Shown in pieces: positions 8,681-18,058 of a stretch of 64,000 nt of DNA. A program made the position numbers and the translations under genes. The stretch is from assembly GCA_965237855.1 (NCBI GenBank), contig CBDEGK010000005.1, positions 62,001 to 126,000 on the forward strand, written 5' to 3'. This DNA comes from CBDEGK01 sp965237855 (GTDB taxonomy: Bacteria; Pseudomonadota; Gammaproteobacteria; Pseudomonadales; Halieaceae). The stretch's first letter is position 1, and every line of letters begins with the position of its first letter. The notes under the pieces are model-generated. The model had not been told where the DNA came from, searched no databases, and was given only the letters and a program-made list of their open reading frames with translations.

Positions 8681-9526
8681 ATGGAAACCCGTATGACATC
8701 CACAAACGACAAGGACAAAACAAAGTGGCAAATCCTGGTTTTCCTCGCTATCACCTTTGCCTTGTCCGCGCTGTTGGATTACCCAATATTTGGCGATATC
8801 CCCTTGTCCTCGACCACGGAATTGTTCCACTTCCTCATCATGTGGTGTCCAGCAGCGGGCGTCTTTTTCACCATGTTGATCTACCGGGAACGGTTTTCCT
8901 CGCTGCCGATAAGTTCAGGGCCGGTGCGCTATCTGCTGATCGCCTTTGCCTTGCCCTTTATCTACCTGGCCAGCGTCTACATCTTCGCCTGGCTAACTGG
9001 CCTGGGCGCTTACGCGCCAGATGACACCAGCTATTTGCAACTACTGACAACCGGGTTGGCTGTTTCTTGCCTGTTCGCGCTGGGGGAGGAAATCGGTTGG
9101 CGGGGCTACCTGGTACCACGCCTGGCTCGCCTCTACAGTTTTCCGAAGGTCGCATTGATCTCCGGTATCATATGGTCAGTCTGGCATTATCCAGCGACGA
9201 TCCTGGGGGACTATAACCAGGGTGCAGATGTCTATTATTCGCTGCTGTGTTTTACCCTGGGGGCGACCGCCGAGAGTTTCGCCTATGCCTGGCTCACCCT
9301 GAAATCGCGCAGCTTGTGGCCGGCGGTGATCATGCACGGGGTCCACAATATGCTGTACAACCACCTGGACAGCATTACGGCCGACACGGGTATGACCAGT
9401 CTGTTCATCGGTGAGTTCGGCATTGGCCTGGTGATAACAGACCTGGTGATGGCGGCCGCGTTCTGGCGCCTGGCCAGAAACTTCAAGCGAGATCAGCAAG
9501 GCTTACTGATCGATTCTCAGGCGTAG
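8681..9526 (+). CDS. CPBP (CAAX-type) intramembrane metalloprotease
   Basis: About 281 residues with six to eight hydrophobic segments. The three signatures of the CPBP/Abi family are present in order: EEIGWRG (glutamates and Arg), SVWHYPA with the first catalytic His, and VIMHGVHNMLYNH with the second His. It sits in the inner membrane. Bacterial members are involved in peptide maturation, self-immunity or unknown processing; the substrate here is not evident and no bacteriocin gene is nearby. The start is uncertain: GTG 8666, ATG 8681 and ATG 8693 are in frame and none has a strong ribosome site. Its 3' end overlaps the convergent P450 gene by 24 bp. Confidence 0.85.
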   Translation: METRMTSTNDKDKTKWQILVFLAITFALSALLDYPIFGDIPLSSTTELFHFLIMWCPAAGVFFTMLIYRERFSSLPISSGPVRYLLIAFALPFIYLASVYIFAWLTGLGAYAPDDTSYLQLLTTGLAVSCLFALGEEIGWRGYLVPRLARLYSFPKVALISGIIWSVWHYPATILGDYNQGADVYYSLLCFTLGATAESFAYAWLTLKSRSLWPAVIMHGVHNMLYNHLDSITADTGMTSLFIGEFGIGLVITDLVMAAAFWRLARNFKRDQQGLLIDSQA

Positions 9527-10732
9527 TTGACCGAGCCGGCGCACAAAAATACTCGGCAGATGTTGTACCGTCCGATTGGGGTCTAAATCAAAGGATTGGG
9601 TGCGGGCCAACAGTTCTTCTAGAATGATTCGCGCCTCCAGTCGCGCCAGCCTGGCACCGATACAGAAGTGAATGCCGTGACCAAAACCGAGATGCTCCTG
9701 GGGTCGCTGGCGGTGCAAATCCAGTTGGTCGGGTTGTTCGAAGACTGACGGGTCACGGTTGGCGGCCGCCCACAGCAAGTAGAGCCGGGCGTTTTCCGGG
9801 ATACTGACTCCGCCCAACTCGGTATCCTTGAGCACAACCCGGTAGTGACCCTTAAAGGGGGACTCCAGCCGTACGATTTCTTCGATGTAGTTGTCTATCA
9901 GCGCTGGTGTGTCTCGCAACGTGCCCTGTAGTTCCCGGTCCTGGGCCAGCATGCGAATGGCGCTACCCACCAGGCTGGAGGTCGATTCCCCCGCGGCACC
10001 CACCAGCACCACCATGATCGACACCGCATCCGATTCTGAGATCAGGCCCGCTTTGACGCCAGCCGCCAATTCGTCCATGACGTCGGTGGCCTGGCTTTTG
10101 TCCGCTGCCATGGCATCTGCGAAATGCGACTGCAGGTAGGACACCATGGCGCCGGTAGAGACGCTCAGCTCCATCATGTGTTCGAGGGTTGAAGTGCCGG
10201 CGAGAATATCGCCACCACTAAAGGCCCAGCTGAGTAACTGATCGAGGTCTTCAACGGGCAAGCCTACCAGTCTTGCCATCACCATGACCGGGATGGCATT
10301 GGCCAAATCGCCAATACAATCGCCGCCACCCTGGTCGACCAGGGTCTTGATACGCTGCTGAGCCCACTGGCGGACTTCCTCCTCCATGGCTGCCACCTTG
10401 CGGGCGGTGACCTGGGGCATCACCAGTTTGCGGTGAATGGCGTGAAAGGGCTCGTCGGCATTGGCGATGGCATTGACAGAGCCACCGAACTGGGTCAGGT
10501 CGAACAGCTCGGGTTCGCCATCATTGCCGGTTACCAGGATGCCGGTCAGGTTGGCGGAATAATCTTCCTGATTTTTGAGTACCTGGTGAATTAGCTGCCA
10601 GGATGAGACCAGGTATACCTCGGTACCCGGCACCTGGTAAACCGGTGCGTCATTGAGCAGGGCCCGGTAGAAGGGGTAGGGATCTTCTATGACTGCAGGG
10701 TCGAGTATTCTGAATTGGTCAGGGTTACTCAT
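9503..10732 (-). CDS. Cytochrome P450
   Basis: 409 residues, the usual size of a soluble bacterial P450. The haem-binding loop is LGFGHGIHFCIGARLARLEA with the axial Cys; the ExxR of helix K is EEIVR; the I-helix oxygen-activation motif is VLVGAAGESTSSL with Thr in place. It needs an external ferredoxin and reductase, none of which is adjacent. It is translationally coupled (ATGA overlap at 10729-10732) to an upstream ABM-domain gene, and this pair is divergent from the carotenoid-oxygenase operon. That context suggests oxidation of a hydrophobic terpenoid or aromatic substrate, which is inference. Confidence 0.93.
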   Translation of the reverse strand: MSNPDQFRILDPAVIEDPYPFYRALLNDAPVYQVPGTEVYLVSSWQLIHQVLKNQEDYSANLTGILVTGNDGEPELFDLTQFGGSVNAIANADEPFHAIHRKLVMPQVTARKVAAMEEEVRQWAQQRIKTLVDQGGGDCIGDLANAIPVMVMARLVGLPVEDLDQLLSWAFSGGDILAGTSTLEHMMELSVSTGAMVSYLQSHFADAMAADKSQATDVMDELAAGVKAGLISESDAVSIMVVLVGAAGESTSSLVGSAIRMLAQDRELQGTLRDTPALIDNYIEEIVRLESPFKGHYRVVLKDTELGGVSIPENARLYLLWAAANRDPSVFEQPDQLDLHRQRPQEHLGFGHGIHFCIGARLARLEARIILEELLARTQSFDLDPNRTVQHLPSIFVRRLGQLRLRIDQ

Positions 10733-11076
10733 TCAAAAAAGGCCGCCTTCTTTTTTTCGTTATCGGCGCTGTAGACCGGCTCATCTCTCTCGGTCAGGTA
10801 GGCCCGGTTAATGCTCTCCAGGATTCCGCAGTCACCTAGCAGGGCCACCATAGCGTGATAATTGGGGTGATCGAAATGTGCGATAAGGGAGTCACTGTCT
10901 TCCCACAATTCATAGACCTGGATGATCTCCCCGTGGCAGGGATCGGGGGCGAAGCAGTAATCATGACAACCAGACTCTTGCTCGCGGGTGGCCTGCTGCA
11001 CACGGGCCGATAATTCCACCGCCCGGTCTCGGTCGGCCTGGCTTTCAAAGCGTATTTTTGCAACAACAATAATCAT
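10729..11076 (-). CDS. ABM-domain (antibiotic biosynthesis monooxygenase-like) protein
   Basis: 115 residues with the dimeric ferredoxin-like fold signature: an N-terminal strand MIIVVAKIRFE, the helix-strand stretch ESGCHDYCFAPDP, and VYELWEDSDSLIAHFDHPNY, the classic ABM/YgiN motif. Such proteins act on quinones or as small cofactor-free monooxygenases, or have no known activity. The gene overlaps the P450 start by ATGA, so the two are co-translated. The divergent carotenoid-oxygenase gene starts 138 bp away. Confidence 0.85.
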   Translation of the reverse strand: MIIVVAKIRFESQADRDRAVELSARVQQATREQESGCHDYCFAPDPCHGEIIQVYELWEDSDSLIAHFDHPNYHAMVALLGDCGILESINRAYLTERDEPVYSADNEKKKAAFFE

Positions 11077-11214
11077 GTTCGTTCCCGTGTGTATAAGCTG
11101 CGCGGAGTTTACATCAGTCCGCCAGGCAAGTGTTTACAGGGCGCATCCGGCACGCTGCTGGCGATGCTATCCTGAAAGATTGATACAGCCCATGAAAACA
11201 GCAAGGAGGAGCCG

Positions 11215-12651
11215 ATGACGGCCATATTTGAAGACCCGCTGCTGGCGCATGTCTCCGGTTTTCGTACGGCTGAGGACAACCTCAGCTATGAAATCAGCGC
11301 GGCTGAAATTCGCGGTGAGATTCCAGAGGATCTTACCGGCACATTCCTGCGGGCAGGGCCGGCGCGCAATGAATTGGCGGGTAAACCTTTTGGTCACTGG
11401 TTTGACGGTGATGGCGGCGTCAGCACCTTTCGTATTGAAGGTGGCAAGGTCCAATACCAGAGCAGTTTTGTCAAAACTCCCAAGTACCTGGACGAAACCG
11501 AAGCCCAGGCGGTCAAATACCGCAGCTTTGGCCACAACGCGCCCGGAGGATTTTTCAAAAATTTCCATATGCCCGCCAATGCGGCCAATACCAGCATCGT
11601 GTATCACGGCGGCAAGTTACTGACCCTGTTTGAAGGGGGACTACCCTGGGAGGTGGACCTGGCGACCCTGGCGACCATTGGCCCGGAGAACTTCGGCGGA
11701 AAACTGAAGGGCATGGATACATTCAGCGCCCACGGTAAATTGCACCCACGCACTGGCGACTATTTTAATTTCGGTATGGGAGGAGGCCTGAAAGGACCGC
11801 AGATCAGCCTCTACCAGATCGCCCCCGACGGCAACTTGGCCCGTCGCGGCGCCATCAGTGTCGATAGCATGGCTTTTTGCCACGACAACGCCATGACCGA
11901 GAATTACCTGGTGTTCATGGTCATGCCGGTTACCTTCACCAGCATCCTGCAGGTGATCTTGGCTAAAGACACCATCGATCGAAACATGTCTTTCAAGCCC
12001 GAACTGGGCATGAAGGTGTACGTGGTATCCCTGGAAGACTTCAGCCTGGTCAAGACCTTCGAGGTTGAGCCCTTTATGTACGCCCACAGTTCCAATTGTT
12101 GGGAGGAAAACGGCGAGCTCATTATCGACGTGGTGGCGATGAACGACCAGGATGCCGAAAGTGGCACCGCCTTCTCCCGCAACCTGTTCACCCAGCCGCG
12201 ACCATCGACGGGCAAGCTGCGGCGCTTTCGCCTCAATATGAACAATGGTGCCAGTAGCGCTGAACACCTGCCCTGTGCCTTGCCCTGCGAGTTCCCCCAG
12301 TGGGACTGGCGTCGCACCGGTTCCAAATCCCGCTACATCTACTCGGTTGGCATCTGTGAAAACGAAACCCCGGGCTTTTATAATGGCTTGCAGCGAGTTG
12401 ACCTGCAGACGGGGGAGACCAAGGTCTATGACTGCGGCGCCGGGCGCTATACTTCCGAGCCCATCTTTGTACCGCGCAGCGCCGATTCAGACGAAGCAGA
12501 TGGCTATATACTGAGTGTTATATACGATGCCAGCACCGAGTTATCGGAGCTGATGATTCTCGATGCGGAGTCGTTGGCCGACGAAATTGCGGTAGTACCG
12601 CTAAAGAACCATATTCCCCACGGATTTCACTGCGGGTTTACCCCGCTTTAA
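11215..12651 (+). CDS. Carotenoid/stilbene cleavage oxygenase (RPE65 family)
   Basis: 478 residues, the usual length of a bacterial carotenoid cleavage or lignostilbene-type dioxygenase. The four iron-binding histidines are visible in their family contexts: SAHGKLHP, FCHDNAMTENYLVF, MYAHSSNCWEE and the C-terminal HIPHGFHCGF. The N-terminal GTFLRAGPARNE and HWFDGDGGV motifs are also standard. It should cleave a conjugated C=C bond of a carotenoid, apocarotenoid or stilbene with O2. ATG at 11215 has a strong AAGGAGG ribosome site. It heads an operon with an amidohydrolase, an SDR and a GST, which suggests stepwise degradation of the cleavage products. Confidence 0.92.
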   Translation: MTAIFEDPLLAHVSGFRTAEDNLSYEISAAEIRGEIPEDLTGTFLRAGPARNELAGKPFGHWFDGDGGVSTFRIEGGKVQYQSSFVKTPKYLDETEAQAVKYRSFGHNAPGGFFKNFHMPANAANTSIVYHGGKLLTLFEGGLPWEVDLATLATIGPENFGGKLKGMDTFSAHGKLHPRTGDYFNFGMGGGLKGPQISLYQIAPDGNLARRGAISVDSMAFCHDNAMTENYLVFMVMPVTFTSILQVILAKDTIDRNMSFKPELGMKVYVVSLEDFSLVKTFEVEPFMYAHSSNCWEENGELIIDVVAMNDQDAESGTAFSRNLFTQPRPSTGKLRRFRLNMNNGASSAEHLPCALPCEFPQWDWRRTGSKSRYIYSVGICENETPGFYNGLQRVDLQTGETKVYDCGAGRYTSEPIFVPRSADSDEADGYILSVIYDASTELSELMILDAESLADEIAVVPLKNHIPHGFHCGFTPL

Positions 12652-12661
12652 GAGGCACACA

Positions 12662-14407
12662 ATGCTTGACTACCTGATTAAAAATGCCGCCATCGTCGAT
12701 GGCACGGGTGCAGACACCTTCAACGGCGATATCGGTATTGCCGATGGCCGCATTGTCGAAATAGGCAAAGTAGATTCAACCGCAAAAGAAACCATCAATG
12801 CCGATGGTGCCTATGCGACGCCGGGCTGGGTTGATGTCCACACCCATTTTGATGGGCAGGTCAGCTGGGATGACAAGATAGACCCCTCTTTCAGCCATGG
12901 TGTCACCAGCGTGGTGATGGGCAACTGCGGGGTCGGCTTTGCCCCGGCCCGGCCCGGCGGCGAGAGAGAACTGATCGAACTGATGGAGGGGGTTGAGGAT
13001 ATCCCCGGCACGGCGCTGTATGAAGGTATTGAGTGGGGAAGCTGGGAGACCTTTCCCGAGTATATGGATTATATCGAGTCACGCTCGTTTGCCCTCGATG
13101 TGGGTACGCAAATTCCCCACAGCGCCGTGCGCAGTTATGTGATGGGTGAACGGGCGCTGGCCCATGAAGATGCCACCGCAGAAGACTTGGAACAGATGTG
13201 TGCGATTGTCAGCGAAGGCCTGGAAGCCGGCGCACTGGGGTTTTCCACCTCGCGCACCGTGGGTCATCGCTCGGTTCGAGGAGAGCCTATTCCGGGCACG
13301 TTTGCCGAGAAAGCAGAATTGCTGGCTATTGGCGAGGCCATGCGCAAAGTGGGTAAAGGTGTGTTCCAGGCGGTACCCGCCGGCGTGGTGGGCGACCTGG
13401 GTGGGCCGGAAAAATTTACCACTGAGCAGGAAGTCGAACTGTTCGCAGAGGTGGCCCGCGCCAGTGGTCGCAAATGTTCGTTTACCCTGGCCCAGAACGG
13501 TGATCGGCCCGATCAATGGCGCAACTGTTTGGAGATCGTCGAACGGGCCAACGCCGAGGGCGTAATCATCAAGCCGCAAATTGCCACCCGGCCTATCGGC
13601 TTTGTGACCAGCCTCAAGTCCTACCATATGTTTATGCGTCGTCGCACTTACCTCAAGCTACTGGAATTGCCCTTTGAGCAGATGCTGGCAGAAATGCATA
13701 AGCCAGAAATCAAAGCCGCAATTCTCAGTGACGAAAGTGTGCCACCGGATCAGCCCGGCACCATGGCCAGTTTGTACGAACTGCTGGGCTTTACCGCCGC
13801 TGCCATGTTCCCTATCGAAATGCCGATCAACTATGAGCCGGAAGCCTCCGAGTCTATTGGTGCGCTTGCCGCACGGACAGGTCGCGAAGTCGATGAATAT
13901 ATGTATGATTACCTGCTGCGTGATGGCGGCAATAGCTTTGCCATTTTGCTGGGTGCCAACTTTATCGATGGCACCTTCAACGTCATGCACGAGATGATCA
14001 CCCACTCCGACACGGTCATTGGCTTGAGTGATGCCGGTGCCCACGTCAACCTGATCTTTGACGCGGTCGGGCCGACCTACCAGCTTACTCACTGGGTGCG
14101 GGATCGCACTCGAGGTGATCGCCTGCCGATCGAGCTGATCGTGCACAAGCAGACTGGCGCCAATGCCGAATTATTTGGCATGACTGATCGCGGCACTATC
14201 AGTGTCGGCAAACGCGCTGATATCAATATATTTGATCTGCAAAGGCTGGCGCTGGGTAAATTGGCAGTACACAACGATCTACCGGCGGGAGGCAGCCGTA
14301 TTTTACAATCGGCTGAAGGCTACCTGAATACCTTCGTGGCGGGCGTTAAAACCCGAGAAAATGACCAGGATACGGGCGCTCGCCCCGGCACCTTAATAAG
14401 GGTATAA
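12662..14407 (+). CDS. N-acyl-D-amino-acid deacylase-like amidohydrolase
   Basis: 581 residues. It has the amidohydrolase barrel start TPGWVDVHTHFDGQ (HxH metal ligands) near residue 60, then SVVMGNCGVGFAP with the Cys typical of D-aminoacylases, and the late SDAGAHVNLIFD Asp motif; the final ADINIFDLQ belongs to the composite beta-domain. The family hydrolyses N-acyl-D-amino acids and related amides. Many marine gammaproteobacterial paralogues are annotated D-aminoacylase only by similarity, so the substrate is open; its operon (carotenoid oxygenase, SDR, GST) argues for a catabolic cyclic amide or lactone rather than amino acids. Confidence 0.85.
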   Translation: MLDYLIKNAAIVDGTGADTFNGDIGIADGRIVEIGKVDSTAKETINADGAYATPGWVDVHTHFDGQVSWDDKIDPSFSHGVTSVVMGNCGVGFAPARPGGERELIELMEGVEDIPGTALYEGIEWGSWETFPEYMDYIESRSFALDVGTQIPHSAVRSYVMGERALAHEDATAEDLEQMCAIVSEGLEAGALGFSTSRTVGHRSVRGEPIPGTFAEKAELLAIGEAMRKVGKGVFQAVPAGVVGDLGGPEKFTTEQEVELFAEVARASGRKCSFTLAQNGDRPDQWRNCLEIVERANAEGVIIKPQIATRPIGFVTSLKSYHMFMRRRTYLKLLELPFEQMLAEMHKPEIKAAILSDESVPPDQPGTMASLYELLGFTAAAMFPIEMPINYEPEASESIGALAARTGREVDEYMYDYLLRDGGNSFAILLGANFIDGTFNVMHEMITHSDTVIGLSDAGAHVNLIFDAVGPTYQLTHWVRDRTRGDRLPIELIVHKQTGANAELFGMTDRGTISVGKRADINIFDLQRLALGKLAVHNDLPAGGSRILQSAEGYLNTFVAGVKTRENDQDTGARPGTLIRV

Positions 14408-14412
14408 AAACT

Positions 14413-15180
14413 ATGGAGTTACTTCCTTCTTTCAGAATTGAGAACCAGATCGCTGTGGTAACCGGTGGCGGCAAGGGTATCGGGCGGGGTATCGCCCTGT
14501 GCCTGGCAGAAGCCGGCGCTGATGTGGTGGTGGCATCGCGAACCGAGGCAGACCTGCAGTTGGTGGTTGCGGAAATTGAGGCGCGGGGCCGACGCGGCCT
14601 GGGGGTGGTCACGGATGTCACCAGCGGCGATCAGGTCGAAGCGTTAGCCCAGCGCTGCCGCGATGAACTGGGTGTGCCGACCATCTGGGTTAACAATGCC
14701 GGTGGGCTGCCCGATGCAACCCCGCGTTACCTGACCAAGACGCCCGAAGATCGCTGGGACGCCCAGGTTGATCTCAATCTGAAGGCTGTCTACATGGGGG
14801 CGACCACTGCCGCCAGGCACATGGCAGACGGTGGTTCCATTATCAATATATCTTCCCGCACCGCCTATGGACCACAACCAAAGAATGCGCCAGCGGCGGC
14901 CTCCAAGGCAGCTACCAATAGCCTCACTAAATCACTGGCCGCGGAGTTGGCACCGAATATCCGGGTCAACGCGGTGGCACCGGGCCCGGTATCTACCCAG
15001 AACTTTCATGAGTCTACCGGCCTCACCGAAGAGCAGATCACGCCAGAGGCGGGCGCACTCGGCGTGCCACTGGGGCGCATTGGCAATCCGGAAGACATCG
15101 GCGCGGCAGTGGTGTTCATGGTGTCGCCGGCGGGGTCGTGGATAACCGGCCAGTGTTTGTACGTGGATGGCGGAACCTAA
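14413..15180 (+). CDS. SDR-family protein lacking the catalytic Tyr
   Basis: 255 residues. The Rossmann nucleotide motif VVTGGGKGIGRG, the NNAG motif (WVNNAGG) and the structural IRVNAVAPGPV segment are those of classical short-chain dehydrogenases. The catalytic Ser is present in INISSRTAYG, but at the YxxxK position the protein reads AAASK: the Tyr thirteen residues after that Ser is Ala, with the Lys retained. The DNA reads GCG GCG GCC TCC AAG without ambiguity. A Tyr at the +4 position of that Ser might move in, or the enzyme has lost redox activity. It follows the amidohydrolase by 5 bp and precedes the GST by 12 bp. Confidence 0.85.
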   Translation: MELLPSFRIENQIAVVTGGGKGIGRGIALCLAEAGADVVVASRTEADLQLVVAEIEARGRRGLGVVTDVTSGDQVEALAQRCRDELGVPTIWVNNAGGLPDATPRYLTKTPEDRWDAQVDLNLKAVYMGATTAARHMADGGSIINISSRTAYGPQPKNAPAAASKAATNSLTKSLAAELAPNIRVNAVAPGPVSTQNFHESTGLTEEQITPEAGALGVPLGRIGNPEDIGAAVVFMVSPAGSWITGQCLYVDGGT

Positions 15181-15192
15181 GGGGGATCAGAC

Positions 15193-15801
15193 ATGTTGAA
15201 AATTCATCATTTGAGAATAGGTCGGTCCATCTTCATGGTGTGGCTGATGGAAGAGTTGGAACTGGAATATGAGGTGGTTGAGTACCTGCGCGATGCGGAA
15301 ACCATGTTGGCACCGCCGGAGCTGAAGAAGGTGCATCCACTGGGTAAATCCCCCGTGATCGATGACGACGGCTTGATTGTCACGGAGAGTGGGGCGATAA
15401 CCTCCTACCTGTTGGAAAAGCACGACAAAGACAACCGCTTTTCGCCGTCACGCTCTGACCTGGCGGCCTGGGCACGCTACACCCAGTGGCTGCACTACGC
15501 TGAGGGTTCGGTGTTCTCGCCCTTGATGTTGAAAATGATTGCTCTGCGCGGCATGTCGGGGTTGGACGCGGCAGCTGACCCGGGCATCGCGCTCCACTAC
15601 CGTCATATCACCGAGCAGTTGGGTGATAATGATTACATCCTCGGGGACTCCCTCAGCGGCGCCGATTTTGGGATTGCCTTTATGGCCTACATGGGTGCGG
15701 CGCTGGGCCAGTTGGAGGGATATGATTCCCTGGCGGCCTATTTTCAGCGCTGTACTTCACGACCGGCGTACCAGCGGGCGCTGGAGCGAGCGGTTGAATG
15801 A
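15193..15801 (+). CDS. Glutathione S-transferase
   Basis: 202 residues with an N-terminal thioredoxin-like domain (LKIHHLRIGRSIFMVWLMEE, HPLGKSPVIDDDG, VTESGAITSYL, the last giving the glutathione-binding E-S pair) and an all-helical C-terminal domain (LSGADFGIAFMAY). The active-site residue is probably Ser or Arg near GRS at residue 10. Probable role: conjugation or thiol transfer to an electrophile produced by the upstream enzymes of the same operon, which is inference. It closes the rightward operon; a 120-bp spacer without any evident gene follows. Confidence 0.88.
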   Translation: MLKIHHLRIGRSIFMVWLMEELELEYEVVEYLRDAETMLAPPELKKVHPLGKSPVIDDDGLIVTESGAITSYLLEKHDKDNRFSPSRSDLAAWARYTQWLHYAEGSVFSPLMLKMIALRGMSGLDAAADPGIALHYRHITEQLGDNDYILGDSLSGADFGIAFMAYMGAALGQLEGYDSLAAYFQRCTSRPAYQRALERAVE

Positions 15802-15921
15802 TCGATATCTCTCTTGAAAATGCCATACGGAGTCGGCGCCCAATCCCGGCACCACGCGAGCACAGCTGTCGGAGAGTGTCGTGTTTCGCAGCGTTTAGTT
15901 GCGGTTACTTATAGACATGGC

Positions 15922-17400
15922 TCAGGCGTGTTTCTCCCCAAACCGTCTTACTAAAGCAAGCAGGTGATGGACATCGTCTTCGCCATTCTCGTAGTGCAGA
16001 AAACAGGCTCGTAGGGAGACGACACCGTTGACCTTGGTGGTGGGCATATGTGCCTCGCCACTGTCCAGGATGTCGTCGGATATCTGCTGATTGAGAGTAT
16101 CCAGCGCAGCCGCCGATATGGCAGAACCCACAGGCACATAGCGGAAATTTACCGTGGAAACCGATGGCGGTGCCAGCAGCTCCAGGTCGTCAGACTGCTG
16201 GACTCTCTCCCCCAGCAGGCGCGCCATATTATTGCAGTTGATGACCATATCGCGAACGCCGTCATGCCCCAACCGGGCCACCGCGGCCCAGGTTTTAAGC
16301 GCGCGGTCGCCGAATGTTAGCTCGAACATATACTCACAGGGCCAGGGCACATTGCCATCTTCGAGGCTGGCTGCAGTGAGGTAGTCCGGCACCAGGCTAT
16401 AATTTTCATGGTTCAGGCGCCGGTCGCGAACCAGCAGGGCACCACAGTCCAGGGGCACCTGCAGCCATTTGTGCGGATCCAGGGTGAGTGAGTCGGCCCT
16501 GTTCAGGGCTTGCGTGGACTCGCTGTACGCTGGATCAAGGCCAACAATACCCCCGTAGGCACCATCCACATGCAGCCACAGATCGTAGCTCTGACAAATA
16601 TCGGCGATGTCATGCAGCGGATCAATGGCCGCCACATTGGTGCTACCCACAGAGGCCACCACACAAACCGGGCGCAAGCCCGCCGCCAGGTCGGCATCGA
16701 TGCTTTCTCGCAACGCCTGCGGGCGCATACGAAAGGCGTCGTCGGTCTCAATTTTGCGCAGGTTTGAGGAGCCGATCCCCAGTTGCTCCACACACCGCTG
16801 CACGGAGCTATGGGCTTCGGCCGAGGTGTAATAAATCATGGTCGGATGTTGGTTCTGTAAGCCTTCTGCGCGGATGTCCCAGCCGTCGCGCTTTGCCGCC
16901 CAGTAGCGTGCAACCGTCAGTGCGTTCAGATTAGCGGCCGAGCCACCAGCCAGCAATATTGCCATGCCATTGGGGGTGCCCTCCGCGTCGACAAATCCGC
17001 TCAATTCCATCAGCCACCTTCCCAGGCTGTACATCAGAAGAATACTGGGATGGTCGTAGCCGTCCAGCCCATTGTTCAGCGTGGTGGCCATGGCGTCGGC
17101 TATGATTGCCACTGGTGCCGGCGACGTATTAACCCAGGCTACCGAGTGCGGATGGTTGGTAGGCATGGACCAGGGCATCACCTTGTCTTCGAGAAAAGAC
17201 AGAATGTCTTGTGCCGCCATGCCGGTGTGCGGCAGAGGCAAATTGGACAGTTCCTGTCGCAAGGTTACGGGTGGGACTAGGCGCAACGGCAAATCTGGAC
17301 GCTCATTCAGGTGTTTGGCCATGATGGCGCTGGCGCGACCCACCAGTTCAGCGAAATTACGCCGATCTTCCGTATACGGTGATTTAAAACTATCGCTCAT
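15922..17400 (-). CDS. Group II PLP-dependent decarboxylase (aromatic L-amino acid type)
   Basis: 492 residues, the usual length of aromatic-L-amino-acid/glutamate-type decarboxylases. The PLP-binding Lys is in SLTLDPHKWLQVP, the PLP-stacking His in AEAHSSVQRC, and the Asp/Ala pair in WLHVDGAYGG. It should decarboxylate an amino acid such as Tyr, Trp or Dopa, or in related bacterial enzymes run amine oxidation or aldehyde formation. Single-gene unit by spacing (46 bp after it is convergent to none; the upstream GDH operon on the same strand is separate). Substrate cannot be told from sequence. Confidence 0.9.
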   Translation of the reverse strand: MSDSFKSPYTEDRRNFAELVGRASAIMAKHLNERPDLPLRLVPPVTLRQELSNLPLPHTGMAAQDILSFLEDKVMPWSMPTNHPHSVAWVNTSPAPVAIIADAMATTLNNGLDGYDHPSILLMYSLGRWLMELSGFVDAEGTPNGMAILLAGGSAANLNALTVARYWAAKRDGWDIRAEGLQNQHPTMIYYTSAEAHSSVQRCVEQLGIGSSNLRKIETDDAFRMRPQALRESIDADLAAGLRPVCVVASVGSTNVAAIDPLHDIADICQSYDLWLHVDGAYGGIVGLDPAYSESTQALNRADSLTLDPHKWLQVPLDCGALLVRDRRLNHENYSLVPDYLTAASLEDGNVPWPCEYMFELTFGDRALKTWAAVARLGHDGVRDMVINCNNMARLLGERVQQSDDLELLAPPSVSTVNFRYVPVGSAISAAALDTLNQQISDDILDSGEAHMPTTKVNGVVSLRACFLHYENGEDDVHHLLALVRRFGEKHA

Positions 17401-17446
17401 TAGGTTTATAACCGGGTTTAGATCTTAATACCTATAATCCTACCGC

Positions 17447-18058
17447 CTATTCCAGGTCCCAGATAGCCCGGATCGGCTCCGCCCCCACCATTTGTTCATC
17501 ACTGTAACCGCCCTGGTGATGCCGGGGTCCCGGGTAGCCGGCAACCTTCCAACCGGCATAGTTCTGATTGCCTCCGTAACTGGGATCGGCCAGGAAGCCC
17601 ATAATGGTCAGTGCGCGGATTAGCTCGAAGAACTCGGCTGAATCGCCCGCCGCCACCGGCCAATTCGCCAACGAATTGGATTCAAGCCCCACCAACATTG
17701 CATCCTGTGCTGCTCCGACTAATGCAGTGAAGACCTTTCCGTGGGTCCGCATACTGGCTTTATTCAAACCACTGACACCTGATTTGACAGGCCCCATGGA
17801 GGCTTGTTCTTCATTGGCCAGGGCCTTGTCGATAAAGTTGACGCAGTTGGCCTCAATGGCGCCGGGACTGTCGTCGGTGGGTATGATGCGCCCACACATC
17901 GCATTGACCGTCTGCCATTCAATGTCAGTCAACACCGCCGGAGCGGCAGACAATTTAGCTGCGGCTTCCGCCAGGGGTAGTCGCGTGGCCAGAGCCAGGC
18001 CGCCACCGTAGAGGGAAGCCTTGCCGAGGAAGTTACGACGGGTGATTTCCTTGCTCAT
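17447..18058 (-). CDS. Gluconate 2-dehydrogenase subunit 3-like, Tat-exported
   Basis: About 203 residues. The N-terminus MSKEITRRNFLGKASLYGGG is a classic twin-arginine signal followed by a hydrophobic stretch. The mature region (LTDIEWQTVNAMCGRIIPTD) is the pattern of the small gamma subunit of membrane gluconate/sorbitol-type dehydrogenases. I chose the internal ATG at 18058 because it overlaps the stop of the GMC subunit (ATGA) and is preceded by the latter's coding sequence. From family knowledge the Tat signal on this subunit carries the flavoprotein subunit across the membrane. The usual cytochrome c subunit is not next to it. Confidence 0.88.
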   Translation of the reverse strand: MSKEITRRNFLGKASLYGGGLALATRLPLAEAAAKLSAAPAVLTDIEWQTVNAMCGRIIPTDDSPGAIEANCVNFIDKALANEEQASMGPVKSGVSGLNKASMRTHGKVFTALVGAAQDAMLVGLESNSLANWPVAAGDSAEFFELIRALTIMGFLADPSYGGNQNYAGWKVAGYPGPRHHQGGYSDEQMVGAEPIRAIWDLE

